Below, piece by piece: positions 54,305 to 62,831 of a DNA stretch of 64,000 nucleotides. The translations under genes and the position numbers were made by a program. Source of the DNA: Erwinia aphidicola (GTDB lineage Bacteria > Pseudomonadota > Gammaproteobacteria > Enterobacterales > Enterobacteriaceae); assembly GCF_024169515.1 (NCBI RefSeq), contig NZ_JAMKCQ010000002.1:1-64000 (forward strand), in the 5' to 3' direction. The notes beneath the pieces were generated by a model. It had not been told where the DNA came from and did no database searches. It saw only the letters and a program-made list of their open reading frames with translations. The first letter of the stretch is position 1, and every line of letters starts with the position of its first letter.

Positions 54305-54778
54305 TTATTTAATGCATTGCTCTCTAATATAATCCTGCAGACCGAGAATCATTTTTTCTGCTCTGACAAGGTCCTTGCGGTGGGTGAAATAACCCTGTTC
54401 AGCGTCCTGAGTAAGTCTGGGGGAGGCTGCATCATCCATGCCGGAGGTGGCGGAGGAGGAGGGCAATTGTTGCTCACAGTTTGCTGAGATGTGCAACCGC
54501 TGAGTACCAGAGTTAATCCGACTGTGCAAATCATCAATTTTAATATTTTCATCGTGCAATGCTCGCGTATAGTGTTTATCAAGTTCAGAAATTTGTTTCA
54601 ACTGGTTGAGCTGTTTTTCATATAAAGTCTTTAAATCAGCCAGCTTTACTTCATAAACCGAGGCGCGGACCTTTTCTTTTTTCCACGACACGACCATTAT
54701 TCCAGTGAAGGAAACATGCATTAAGATAAAAGTAAAAATTATCAGATATTTAAACCGCAAAAAAAATAGCGATAACAT
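54305..54778 (-). CDS. Rz-like i-spanin
   Basis: 157 residues: one N-terminal membrane helix (YLIIFTFILMHVSFTGIMVV) and a long alpha-helical periplasmic part (YEVKLADLKTLYEKQLNQLK). This is the inner-membrane spanin that, with Rz1, fuses inner and outer membranes in the last step of lysis. It starts 3 nt after the holin stop and contains the Rz1 gene in another frame, the classic nested arrangement. Confidence 0.85.
   Translation of the reverse strand: MLSLFFLRFKYLIIFTFILMHVSFTGIMVVSWKKEKVRASVYEVKLADLKTLYEKQLNQLKQISELDKHYTRALHDENIKIDDLHSRINSGTQRLHISANCEQQLPSSSATSGMDDAASPRLTQDAEQGYFTHRKDLVRAEKMILGLQDYIREQCIK
54349..54552 (-). CDS. Rz1-like o-spanin lipoprotein, nested in Rz
   Basis: 67 residues from the ATG at 54552 (MKILKLMICTVGLTLVL), with lipobox LSGC and a Pro-rich mature part (NNCPPPPPPPAWMMQPPP). 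An outer-membrane lipoprotein of the spanin complex, encoded inside the Rz gene in the +1 frame, as in lambda. An upstream Met at 54582 would place ten residues before the signal peptide and is less likely. Confidence 0.85.
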   Translation of the reverse strand: MKILKLMICTVGLTLVLSGCTSQQTVSNNCPPPPPPPAWMMQPPPDLLRTLNRVISPTARTLSEQKK

Positions 54779-54781
54779 ATC

Positions 54782-55123
54782 TCAAGCCTCTTCCTGAATA
54801 TCTTTCATTTTTTTATCTTTTTTTTCGCTTTCCGTTTTAAGCCGCATGAACTGAAGTACAGATGAAATACCAACATAACCTAAAAAAACCGAGGCAGGAA
54901 ATGCGAGGTCTGGTTGCCATTCCATGGCAACCAGGACCTCACTGATTCCGAAGGCAGCCATGGCACACATACCTCCTTCTGCGCAGGTATTTTTAAACGA
55001 TTCGCCATGATAAATACATCTTAAAACAGCCATCGTACCACCTGAAAGAGCGTAACCAAGCGGGCCTTTGTTTTCCCGGACCCATAGTAATATTTCTGCA
55101 AAAATCATTTTTGGATATGACAT
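54782..55123 (-). CDS. lambdoid-type phage holin
   Basis: 113 residues; ATG at 55123 after AAAGGTAACAT. There are two or three membrane helices (GPLGYALSGGTMAVLRCIYHG; GMCAMAAFGISEVLVA; FPASVFLGYVGISSVLQFM) and a charged C-terminal tail (KKDKKMKDIQEEA), the pattern of lambda-family holins. It forms the inner-membrane lesion that releases the endolysin and sets lysis time. First structural gene after Q. Confidence 0.82.
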   Translation of the reverse strand: MSYPKMIFAEILLWVRENKGPLGYALSGGTMAVLRCIYHGESFKNTCAEGGMCAMAAFGISEVLVAMEWQPDLAFPASVFLGYVGISSVLQFMRLKTESEKKDKKMKDIQEEA

Positions 55124-55165
55124 ATGTTACCTTTAATAATAATTAAACGCTAATAATGAATTAAA

Positions 55166-55201
55166 AATATATTTACAATTGCATTTACACCAACAAAATA
55201 A
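55166..55201 (-). promoter_or_regulatory. AT-rich Q-holin intergenic region with ATTTACA repeats
   Basis: Two ATTTACA heptamers (55171-55177 and 55183-55189), 12 bp start to start, sit in the 78-bp Q-holin gap. The same motif recurs upstream of the XRE gene. This gap is also the natural place for a late promoter and qut site. Confidence 0.4.
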
Positions 55202-56023
55202 TCAAAATTCATCATAGTTAATTTTCTTTAACTCTGTTTCAACTTTGGCCTCTTCTTGATGACAGCGAGCAACAAGCATGTTAAAAAACGGTTTAACTTC
55301 TTTATATGCTTTGCTTTTACCGACAGGCCATAATGGTTTTAATCTTCCAAGAACGCTTGAAAAGGGCAGCCTTGTATATCCTTTACCGTGACATTTCGAA
55401 CAGTTCTTCATCACCGGCAATCCAACAAGCTCCGTTTTTTCTCTGTTTATGACCTTTCCCCTGCCCCGACATTGGCATGCGCTTGATACGTAACCTTTAC
55501 CTTTACAGTCATGACACAATACCCGTACAACTTCTCGAATCTGTCGCCATTTTCCTTTGATTTCAGTTGTTGATTTTGCATTTTCTTCAACTAGAACTGG
55601 TGAGCACGCCTTATTCTTGCTGAAGCAATTTGTAAATACTTCAGCTTCTAAAAAACCCATAGAACTACAGTTCTTACAAGGCCTTGTAGTTGCTGCACTC
55701 CTGGCAAAGTCTTCAAATGCGCTCGCACAAATAATTTCTAAAACAGATTTTCTCTGTGAGGGTGAGAGTTTTTTTAATGAAGGAACTGATTCGCAGTTTT
55801 CAATTGCTATTTGATATAAAAAATCAAAAGATTTATCTGGTTTGTTAATTTTTATTTTTGCGAGAAAAAGCTCTAATCCAATAAGATTCTCACCTCTAAG
55901 AAAGGCCAGGGAAGCAACAATATCGGATTTATTTTTTCTTACAGGATTTTTTTTTGAAGGTATATCAATTGCACCTGCAACAGATGATGGCATAAATGCA
56001 CGACTGATTAGCTCAAGCTTCAT
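55202..56023 (-). CDS. Q-like antitermination protein
   Basis: 273 residues; ATG at 56023 with GGAG upstream. It has four Cys-x2-Cys pairs (CKNCSSMGF, CHDCKGKGYVSSAC, CQCRGRGK, CSKCHGKGY), the DnaJ-like zinc pattern of lambdoid antitermination proteins (phage 82/21-type Q). Q binds paused RNA polymerase near a late promoter and lets it pass terminators. Its place directly upstream of holin-spanin-endolysin is exactly that of phage Q. Here the late operon continues into toxin genes, so it probably controls toxin output too. Confidence 0.8.
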   Translation of the reverse strand: MKLELISRAFMPSSVAGAIDIPSKKNPVRKNKSDIVASLAFLRGENLIGLELFLAKIKINKPDKSFDFLYQIAIENCESVPSLKKLSPSQRKSVLEIICASAFEDFARSAATTRPCKNCSSMGFLEAEVFTNCFSKNKACSPVLVEENAKSTTEIKGKWRQIREVVRVLCHDCKGKGYVSSACQCRGRGKVINREKTELVGLPVMKNCSKCHGKGYTRLPFSSVLGRLKPLWPVGKSKAYKEVKPFFNMLVARCHQEEAKVETELKKINYDEF

Positions 56024-56190
56024 TGTTATCTCCTAAACTATGAAAAATACGTTAATATCCCTTATGACCTCAACACATAAACTCTAGTAAATACAGCAAG
56101 TAAGAGTTAATGTTGTTTATTTGTATTTCTTAGTTTTGTCAGTTCCAGTAAAATGAACCATGTAGCTCTGGCCTTTTCATATAACATAAG

Positions 56191-56298
56191 TGTAAATTCA
56201 TAAATGTATTTATATCAACACTGTAAAGATGAAACTGATTTCTTACTAATCACCTGCCTCCTGTAAATATAAATTACAGATACTGATGCTAATTTACA
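56191..56298. promoter_or_regulatory. candidate operators between the XRE regulator and Q
   Basis: TGTAAAT at 56191-56197, an inverted repeat CTGTAA-N7-TTACAG at 56261-56279 and ATTTACA at 56292-56298. The same heptamer is present at 55171 and 55183. Their clustering between divergent genes suggests binding sites for the XRE-type protein. Confidence 0.45.
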
Positions 56299-56366
56299 AT
56301 AGATTGGTAAGTGAAATTTCAAAATTCTTAAATTTATATGTTCAATTTCTATAATAGGTAACAAAG

Positions 56367-56585
56367 ATGAAGGTATTTAGCCAAAAACTACAAAAGGTGC
56401 TCCATGAACAGGGTATCAGCCAGTCAGAATTTGCTCGCCTGATAGGTGTTACCTCTCAGTCAGTAAATGGATGGTGTACGTCCCGAACTTTTCCTAGGAG
56501 TGAAGTACTGGAAAAAATCCCAGGGCTGACTGGCAAGCCTCTGTTCTGGTTCTTTATGACAGAAGAAGATGAAAAAAACTTTTAA
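56367..56585 (+). CDS. XRE-type Cro/CI-like regulator
   Basis: A 72-residue helix-turn-helix protein (QKLQKVLHEQGISQSEFARL, GVTSQSVNGWCTSRTFPRSE). GGTAAC precedes the ATG. It is divergent from Q, the usual position of the switch regulator in phage lysis modules, and the shared 340-bp region holds repeated TGTAAAT sites. It probably represses or activates the lysis/toxin operon. It lacks a self-cleaving peptidase domain, so control is not direct SOS cleavage. Confidence 0.75.
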   Translation: MKVFSQKLQKVLHEQGISQSEFARLIGVTSQSVNGWCTSRTFPRSEVLEKIPGLTGKPLFWFFMTEEDEKNF

Positions 56586-57333
56586 TTCCATGAAGTTATA
56601 AATGTGAGTTCATCATTATTAGCTACTCAATTATAAATAAAGTATAAAGACGATATGCCCTAAGGAAACAAAAGACTTTCCATTTATTTATCAGATTGGT
56701 TAAGTATCCCATCCCTCAGGGCAGGAGGAGAAATAGTGAAGCGTGCTGTTAACGCTAAAGTATATTTCTACTCTTTGAGAGATTTTTTTCGGTTAATCAA
56801 TCATATTACATGATGCTATTCACACACATACTTGATATTGATAAATAACTTTATGGAAAGTAAGCTTGTACACTATAAAAAATCACATGCAATCATGGAA
56901 GCTGGAATAATAGGAGTCCTAATGAAAGAAAGTTTATTTCCCTTAGAACTGCAATATTATATTCTGTGTTCTCTTCTCAGATTTTCTCCATTAGCTCTAA
57001 TGGGGAGGTAATATTATAATTGCTTTTCTAATATCAGTGATCATCAAATGCTTATAAATATTGAAATACTGGTATCTGACGGTCATATCAAAGAAAAGGC
57101 TATACATAAGATGGAAAATCAAGCTTATATAAATCTCTGAACGTAGCGCCCCTTCGGGGCGAGCACGGCAGCGTTGCTGCCTCAACAGTCTTTAAGCCCC
57201 CTACCTCACATCAACGTCGGTGCCGCCTGATCGCCCCCGCGCTGATATCCGCATAAATTAGCACGCCTGCGACGTGAGCACGCTGACGCCGAGGCCCTTT
57301 TCCCATTACCTGCCACCCTCTATACTCTGCACA
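56586..57333. other. intergenic region before the IS91-like element
   Basis: AT-rich; possible short ORFs with good ribosome sites (GTG at about 56736, 25 codons; ATG at 56922, 29 codons starting MKESLFPLELQYY) may be remnants. From about 57137 GC rises and GCGCCCCTTCGGGGCG marks the left part of the IS91-family element. Confidence 0.35.
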
Positions 57334-58557
57334 ATGTACATTCCGCGACCCACAAAGCTGTTGTTCCAGCATAACGACGGCTGGAGCCAGTATCTGGATA
57401 AACATGGCGACACCCTCAGCGACTGGACCAAACTCGCCGTCGAGCGCATGCTCGCCTGCGGTACTTGCCTCATGGGCGTTCGCCGTTATTGCTGTGCCTC
57501 GCCGAACTGCACACACTCGCGCTTTTTCTGCCAGAGCTGCAAGTCCAAGGCCTGCAGCAGTTGCGGCTTCAAGGCCACCGAGCAGTGGATTGCCGAGCAG
57601 CAGCACATCCTGCCCGACTGCGACTGGCAACACATCACGTTTACCATGCCCCACCTGCTGTGGCCGTTTTTCAACAACAACTGGCCCCTGCTCAACGACC
57701 TGTTTCGCTGTGCCACCCGGGCCATGCTCCGCTGGGCCCGCCGACAGGGTATCGAGGTCGGCATCTTTTGTGCACTCCACAACTATGGCCGGCAGCTCAA
57801 TCAGCACCCGCATATCCACGTCTCCGTCACCCGTGGCGGCCTCGACGTCAAACACAACACCTGGCGACAGCTTTTCTTTAAAAAGAAAGACGTAGAACAA
57901 ATCTGGCGTAACGCCGTCATTTACCTGCTACGTGACAACTATACGCACATCAACCCCGGTGACCTGCCGGGCCTCGGCCATATCCTTAATGAGGACCGGT
58001 GGCGCCGCTACCTGCATGCCCAGTATCGCCGCGCCTGGAAAATCCACTTCGCCAAAAAGACCCGGGGTGCCTGGCGCAGCGTGAAATACCTCGGCCGTTA
58101 CCTGAAACGACCACCGGTGGCAGCCTCGCAGTTGCGCCATTACCGCGGTGGTTCGATCGTTCATCAGTACTACGACCACAACACGCAGCAACACAAACGC
58201 CAGAAGCTAACCCAGGAAGAGATGCTACAACGCTATATCAGCCATATTCCGGCGCGGCATTTTAAAATGGTGCGGTACTACGGCTTTTTGGCCAACCGTA
58301 AACGGGGCCAACTGTTGCCGAAGGTTTACGAAGCGCTGTCGATGACGGTGCGGGATAAGCCCAAACGGCCCGGGTTCGCAGTGTTGATGAAAGGCTTCCT
58401 GGGCTCAGATCCGTACCAATGCATCCTGTGCGGCGATCGGCTGCGATTTGCCGGCGCCGAGGCTGGCAGGCATGCGACAGAATTACTGTCGACCAGGCTA
58501 CAGCGGATGGAGAAAAAGCGATGGCTTCAGGCACCGGCTCTGGATAAGTGCGTCTGA
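57334..58557 (+). CDS. IS91-family transposase (HUH, Y2)
   Basis: 407 residues from the ATG at 57334. N-terminal zinc finger (CASPNCTHSRFFCQSCKSKACSSC), HUH motif HPHIHVSVTRGG, Tyr motif region VKYLGRYLKRPP. It mediates rolling-circle transposition. The high GC against AT-rich surroundings marks it as a recent insertion. Longer upstream starts in the frame are not needed. Confidence 0.9.
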   Translation: MYIPRPTKLLFQHNDGWSQYLDKHGDTLSDWTKLAVERMLACGTCLMGVRRYCCASPNCTHSRFFCQSCKSKACSSCGFKATEQWIAEQQHILPDCDWQHITFTMPHLLWPFFNNNWPLLNDLFRCATRAMLRWARRQGIEVGIFCALHNYGRQLNQHPHIHVSVTRGGLDVKHNTWRQLFFKKKDVEQIWRNAVIYLLRDNYTHINPGDLPGLGHILNEDRWRRYLHAQYRRAWKIHFAKKTRGAWRSVKYLGRYLKRPPVAASQLRHYRGGSIVHQYYDHNTQQHKRQKLTQEEMLQRYISHIPARHFKMVRYYGFLANRKRGQLLPKVYEALSMTVRDKPKRPGFAVLMKGFLGSDPYQCILCGDRLRFAGAEAGRHATELLSTRLQRMEKKRWLQAPALDKCV

Positions 58558-58807
58558 AAAATGGGTTTTAGATTAAAAACACAGCAAAACCGGCATTTTT
58601 ACGTATAACTCTTCGCGATACTGCACCATCAGGGGATACGGCACGCTACCGTTCATGGTCTGTTGCTCTCAAAAGAAACGATCCAAACTCCTAACCATCA
58701 AGATTTCGCCTTACCCAAAAAGGATTTAATTATGCAGTTCAGCATTGCTTAGCTAAACATCAAGGGATTCTAATGACTGAACCAAAGCTGAAAGCTATAC
58801 AGAACGC

Positions 58808-60199
58808 ATGATGGATATCTACGCACAACAAAAAACCCGCTTATGCGCTGAGGAATCCCCAGCAATGGGCGGGTAAAAAAAGACAGGCATAGAGTTTTGT
58901 GATCTACTGATTTGTGCAACCAATTCAATGAGATCACTTCTATGCCTGCTCGACAAGTATGTCAGAATTTTTTCCGCGATGCGTTAGCACCGTTTCACAA
59001 ATACCGACAAAATGCTTTGCTGGATGCCACCATTGCTCTCATCAATGGCGCATCACTGACGCTGACCAGTATCGGGCGTTATTTACCCGGCACGGCTCAG
59101 GTCAAAAATAAAATCAAACGCGTTGATCGACTGCTCGGTAATGAATCTCTTCACCGCGATATCCCACTGATTTTCAGAAATATTATTGCCATGCTGACGA
59201 GCCAGCTATCTCTTTGTGTCATTGCTGTTGACTGGAGTGGATATCCATCTCAGGAATACCATTTCCTCCGCGCCAGCCTGCTCTGTGACGGACGCTCGCT
59301 TCCCCTGTTAAGCTGGATAGTCCCGTCAGAAAAACAGCAGAACTCGCAGATACAAAAAACCTTCCTGGATGCCCTTGCCGGGGCTGTAAACCCCAGGGCG
59401 AGAGTCATAATAGTTACCGATGCGGGCTTCCAGAATGCCTGGTTCCGGCATATAAGGTCACTCGGATGGGATTTTATCGGTCGCGTCAGGGGGAATATCC
59501 AGATGCGGCTGGACAGCAAAGGCGAGTGCTGGTTCAGGCGTCAGGAATTACAGGCCAGTAGCAAACCAGAATATCTGGGGCCGGGTACACTTGCCCGTTC
59601 GGAATATGCCCGATGTGATGGCCATTTTTATCTGCATAAAAAAGAGCCGAAAGGTCGGAAGAATCGTCGCTCCCGGTGCCGCATAGAGCGTAAATCCCAA
59701 ATACAGGATGGACGTTCTTCGGCAAAAGAACCGTGGCTTATCTTTAGCAGTATGAATGACTTTAAACCACGGGAAATCATGAAGCTGTACAGCCGTCGCA
59801 TGCAAATCGAGCAGAACTTCCGGGATGAAAAAAGCGAGCGCTTCGGGTTCGCTCTGCGTGCCAGTTACAGTCGTTCCGCGGGAAGAATGCTGGTACTGAG
59901 CCTGCTGGCGACGCTGAGCACAATAGTCCTGTGGCTTATTGGCTATCACGCTTAAAATAAAGGATTACATCTGAGATACCAGGCCAACAGCATTAAAACG
60001 CGGCGTGTCATCTCGTATCTGACGTTAGCGGAGAATGTCTTGCGACACTCCCCGCTAATTTTAAATCGAACGGTGCTGAGCACCGTTCTTAATCACCTCG
60101 CCAGAACCTACCAGAATATGGTGTTGGTTTATTAGCGCTGATTTATGGGGATCCCTCAGCGCTTATGCGGGTTTTTTGTTGTGCGTAGATATCCATCAT
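58808..60199 (+). mobile_element. IS4-family insertion sequence
   Basis: Bounded by inverted repeats that begin ATGATGGATATCTACGCACA on the left (58808) and its complement on the right (60199), continuing through AACAAAAAACCCGC. Contains one transposase gene. No clear target duplication was seen; 58558-58807 holds only short fragments. Confidence 0.85.
58942..60135 (+). pseudogene. IS4-family transposase with in-frame ochre
   Basis: Homologous to IS10-type transposases (LTLTSIGRYLPGTAQVKNKI, DRLLGNESLHRD, VDWSGYPSQEYHFLRASLLC, VTDAGFQNAWF, KLYSRRMQIEQNFRDEKSERFG). The frame is stopped by TAA at 59953-59955, but the same frame continues with NKGLHLRYQANSIKTRRVIS... to TAG at 60133, giving the expected full length of about 397 codons. 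A single Gln-to-stop change is likely, so the transposase is probably inactive. Confidence 0.8.
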
Positions 60200-60856
60200 T
60201 GGTTTTTATGCTAGCGTTTTTTCTCAGCCATTACAACTCTTTCCTCCAAAAATTTTTTTTACAGTACGTACGTTGCTTGTGAAAATTGCTCAACGCTCAA
60301 TATCGCGAATCGACACGGGTTTAACAGACACCTCAGGGTCATTTAAGATGGCTTAAAGAGAGATGCCCATGAGCGGTAAGTGATATCCCGAATAGTTTAA
60401 AATTGAAGCAGTCAAACTCCATGACAACGCCCGCAGCCAGGATATATTCGGCAAGACCTGACGGACATTTCAATTTAGCTAAAACCCGGAGATTTAAAAC
60501 TAGCCTCAACAGTCTGCGGCGGAATGAACAAGGGCAGCGGCGGATGGAAGGTGCTGGCCCTGAATCGCTCAACATGATCCATCGTTTCGGCATCATAATC
60601 CACATCGCGATCCATTCACCCATTGCCCGTGATCGCAACCGGCTCCAGGCAGGCTTTTCGGCTGCAGCGCAGCAGGCAGCTGAAAACGGGGTTCGACGCT
60701 CAACGGAACGGTTTCACACGTTAAGGCTTTTTTCTCCGATAAATCAAAACATTATGGACAGTGAATAATGCGCCTAAAGCGGTGTATTTTTAATCGATAA
60801 ATGCCATTTATCGGACACCACTGTCTATTAATTGATTTTTCAGACGATTTTTTTCG
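60200..60856. other. unassigned spacer between IS4 and Tn3-type ends
   Basis: Frames up to 121 codons exist on both strands but lack ribosome sites and recognisable motifs. Probably transposon debris. Confidence 0.35.
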
Positions 60857-60922
60857 CTTAACGTGAGTTTTCGTTCGACTGAGCATCAAACCCCGTTTTC
60901 GTACGGTTGGCCCTCAAACCCC
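60857..60922 (+). repeat. two abutting Tn3-family terminal inverted repeats
   Basis: 60857-60894 matches the 38-bp Tn3 terminal repeat at about 35 positions (CTTAACGTGAGTTTTCGTTC...ACCCC). 60895-60922 (CGTACGGTTGGCCCTCAAAC, ending CCCC) matches the outer part of the gamma-delta/Tn1000 repeat. Both have their GGGG outer ends to the right, so two elements, or one nested in another, end here, closing the island. Confidence 0.75.
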
Positions 60923-60937
60923 ATTGACAGCTATCTT

Positions 60938-61762
60938 CTATGTTTTTTTTGCATGGAGTATATCCATGATGAATACGACGATGGTATGGGATACGTTGAC
61001 AACCAATCTTGCTTCAGCAACTACGATCATTGGAGGATTAGGCCCACGACCATGTGCTGAACCTATGTGTGATCTAAACGCGGCCACACCATCAATTATC
61101 GATGACATACCCTTTAAAACCTTGTGCTGGTCTGCTGCTAACATTGGATCAGAGTTCAGGCCTAAATCCGGCATTACAGTTGACCATAGAGGTGCCACTG
61201 TTAGTTTTTGTGGCATTGGTAAATTGAACTTTTCTATGTAGTGCTTCAACGTTGATTCGATTATTGAACATGCGGCAGTCACCGATGCATGTGGATCGGT
61301 TTGAATATTTTCTACAGCGCGACGAAACTCATTATCAATTGATGAGTAATCACCTAGCTTTATATAGTCTTCTAGCGTTTTAGAAATTGTTGTTGAACCA
61401 GATTTGGTTATTATTCCATTGGTCCTGTATTCCAACTGACTTCTAGACAGAGCATCAGATATCCGTTTTTGACCCTCTCTTACGGTTAGGTCTCCTCCTG
61501 CCTTGGAATATGAGTCTGGCGGCAAGTCCATATACTTTTGGATTACAAGTCCTAAAACTGAAAATGCATCTGTATCTGTATCTGGGTCATCATTGCAAAT
61601 TTTAATCCAATTGCTGCATTTTGTTTCGCAATTACCCAATGGCACATCACCAGGTGCGCCAGATTCCATAAAAATACTTTCTAGTGTTGTGTGGCTATAA
61701 TAGTGTGCAGCAATAACTGCTGAAACAGCCCCTATAACACTGTTAGGTATCTTATTACTCAC
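60938..61762 (-). CDS. abortive-infection family protein with HEPN-like motif
   Basis: 274 residues; GTG start at 61762 with GAGG upstream. The C-terminal 120 residues have the Abi C-terminal pattern: ACSIIESTLKHYIEKFNLP, APLW, KGMSSIIDGVAAFRSHIGSAHGRG. The RSHIGSAHG stretch is an R-x6-H motif as in HEPN RNases, which would kill or arrest infected cells by RNA cleavage. The N-terminal half is unrecognised. Its stop lies 14 bp from the Tn3-type repeats, so it may be backbone cargo at the island edge. Phage defence is inferred from the family. Confidence 0.7.
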   Translation of the reverse strand: MSNKIPNSVIGAVSAVIAAHYYSHTTLESIFMESGAPGDVPLGNCETKCSNWIKICNDDPDTDTDAFSVLGLVIQKYMDLPPDSYSKAGGDLTVREGQKRISDALSRSQLEYRTNGIITKSGSTTISKTLEDYIKLGDYSSIDNEFRRAVENIQTDPHASVTAACSIIESTLKHYIEKFNLPMPQKLTVAPLWSTVMPDLGLNSDPMLAADQHKVLKGMSSIIDGVAAFRSHIGSAHGRGPNPPMIVVAEARLVVNVSHTIVVFIMDILHAKKT

Positions 61763-61796
61763 ATTCAGCCTCTTTTTTCATAAGTATTTTTTCAAA

Positions 61797-61949
61797 TTAG
61801 TATGGAGATTGCATTAATTCCCAGGAGGTTATCCGGCCTTCCTTCCGGGCCAGTGAGAGAGCCGTCATGCCACACCAGGTAAAATGGCCGGTCTTCTGCG
61901 TAAGCGTTTCAGGTTCCACTGCGGTTGTCTCTCCGGGTGTAATTGTCAT
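61797..61949 (-). CDS. 50-residue small plasmid protein
   Basis: Short ORF MTITPGETTAVEPETLTQKT...WELMQSPY on the same strand as the Abi gene and ending 35 bp upstream of it, so possibly cotranscribed. It has a hydrophilic N-terminus and a CGMTALSLARKEGR helix. No family recognised; ribosome site weak. Confidence 0.4.
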   Translation of the reverse strand: MTITPGETTAVEPETLTQKTGHFTWCGMTALSLARKEGRITSWELMQSPY

Positions 61950-62831
61950 GTCTGATAAACTGTATTAATTATACCCGACGTTAACTAGGAACTGAATGTT
62001 CCCTATACCTTCTATGCGCCTGCGCATGAAGGCGACAACCAGTGTCCTGGAGAGCTCGAACGGTAAGGGTCGCCGTGACGCGGCGCAGCCGCCCTGTACT
62101 TAATAGGCTGCACAAATCCCATCCCCCGCCCTGTAAAGCCAGACCGGCTAACCGCGACGAAGAAGCCTGTCCTGCGCCGTCGGAGTGGTCCGGTCGGAGA
62201 CCGGGCGTATCTCCGCGTTAGCGGGCCGTGAGGGCCGCTTACGGGTGTGTATTCAGAACCTCAAGCCACGCCTCTCAAAGCCATAAAACAGATAGTTAGA
62301 ACACCCAGTTTCAAAGCCACACGGTTCCGGGCCTCTGGCCCGGGGCGGCGGGGCTTTTCAGCGGGGGTGATGTGGCGGAGTTGTGTTGCTGAGCGCCTGC
62401 CACGGTGATGCCCCGGCGTTGCCGGGGAGGTGCCCGGTTTCTTTTCTCACAGGATTGCTGAAGGCTGCATTAGTTCACGGAAAGGCTCTGAGCAAAGCGA
62501 AGAGAGCGACCCACGCCATGCGAAGCTGGCAGGGTACTCTTTCTTTAGAAAGCATATTTTATTCAGAAGTAACGTTCGAAGTTAACGATATACGGATACT
62601 GCCGTTCGAAGTTAATGATTACTGCCGCAATAGCATCGCCAGTGCTACGAAATTAACCGCACTCATTGTGGTCAATGCGCCACGCAGCGGGCGAACGTCT
62701 TGCACCAGTAGCGCTTCATGAGCTGTTTTTAGGCGGCCTGAGGACGCTGCGGGCGGTTTGATGAGTGGGATTACGGGCAGGTGCCAGCGCAGACACCGCG
62801 CTAGGCGCGGTAACGTTTCAAATCAGGTAGT
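61950..62831. other. region downstream of repA, probable CIS/oriV
   Basis: GC-rich DNA with many short dyads (e.g. GCGCCGTCGGAG, GGTCCGGTCGGAGACCGG, GGGCCTCTGGCCC) directly 3' of RepA. In IncFII/IncL/M/IncI replicons the CIS element and oriV lie at this place because the initiator acts in cis. No gene supported. Confidence 0.45.

Noticed and set aside
36537..56023. A complete Tc toxin (TcA-TcB-TcC), a T6SS-linked Rhs, or an antifeeding-prophage cluster
   Set aside because: No TcA-sized protein, no SpvB/propeller TcB region, no VgrG, PAAR, sheath or baseplate genes are present in the window.
53653..56585. Remnant of an ordinary prophage
   Set aside because: Only the regulator, Q and lysis genes are present; no integrase, capsid, tail or packaging genes flank them, and the operon continues directly into toxin genes.
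57211..57900. 229-residue ORF opposite the IS91-type transposase
   Set aside because: Shadow of a high-GC transposase gene; no ribosome site or domain.
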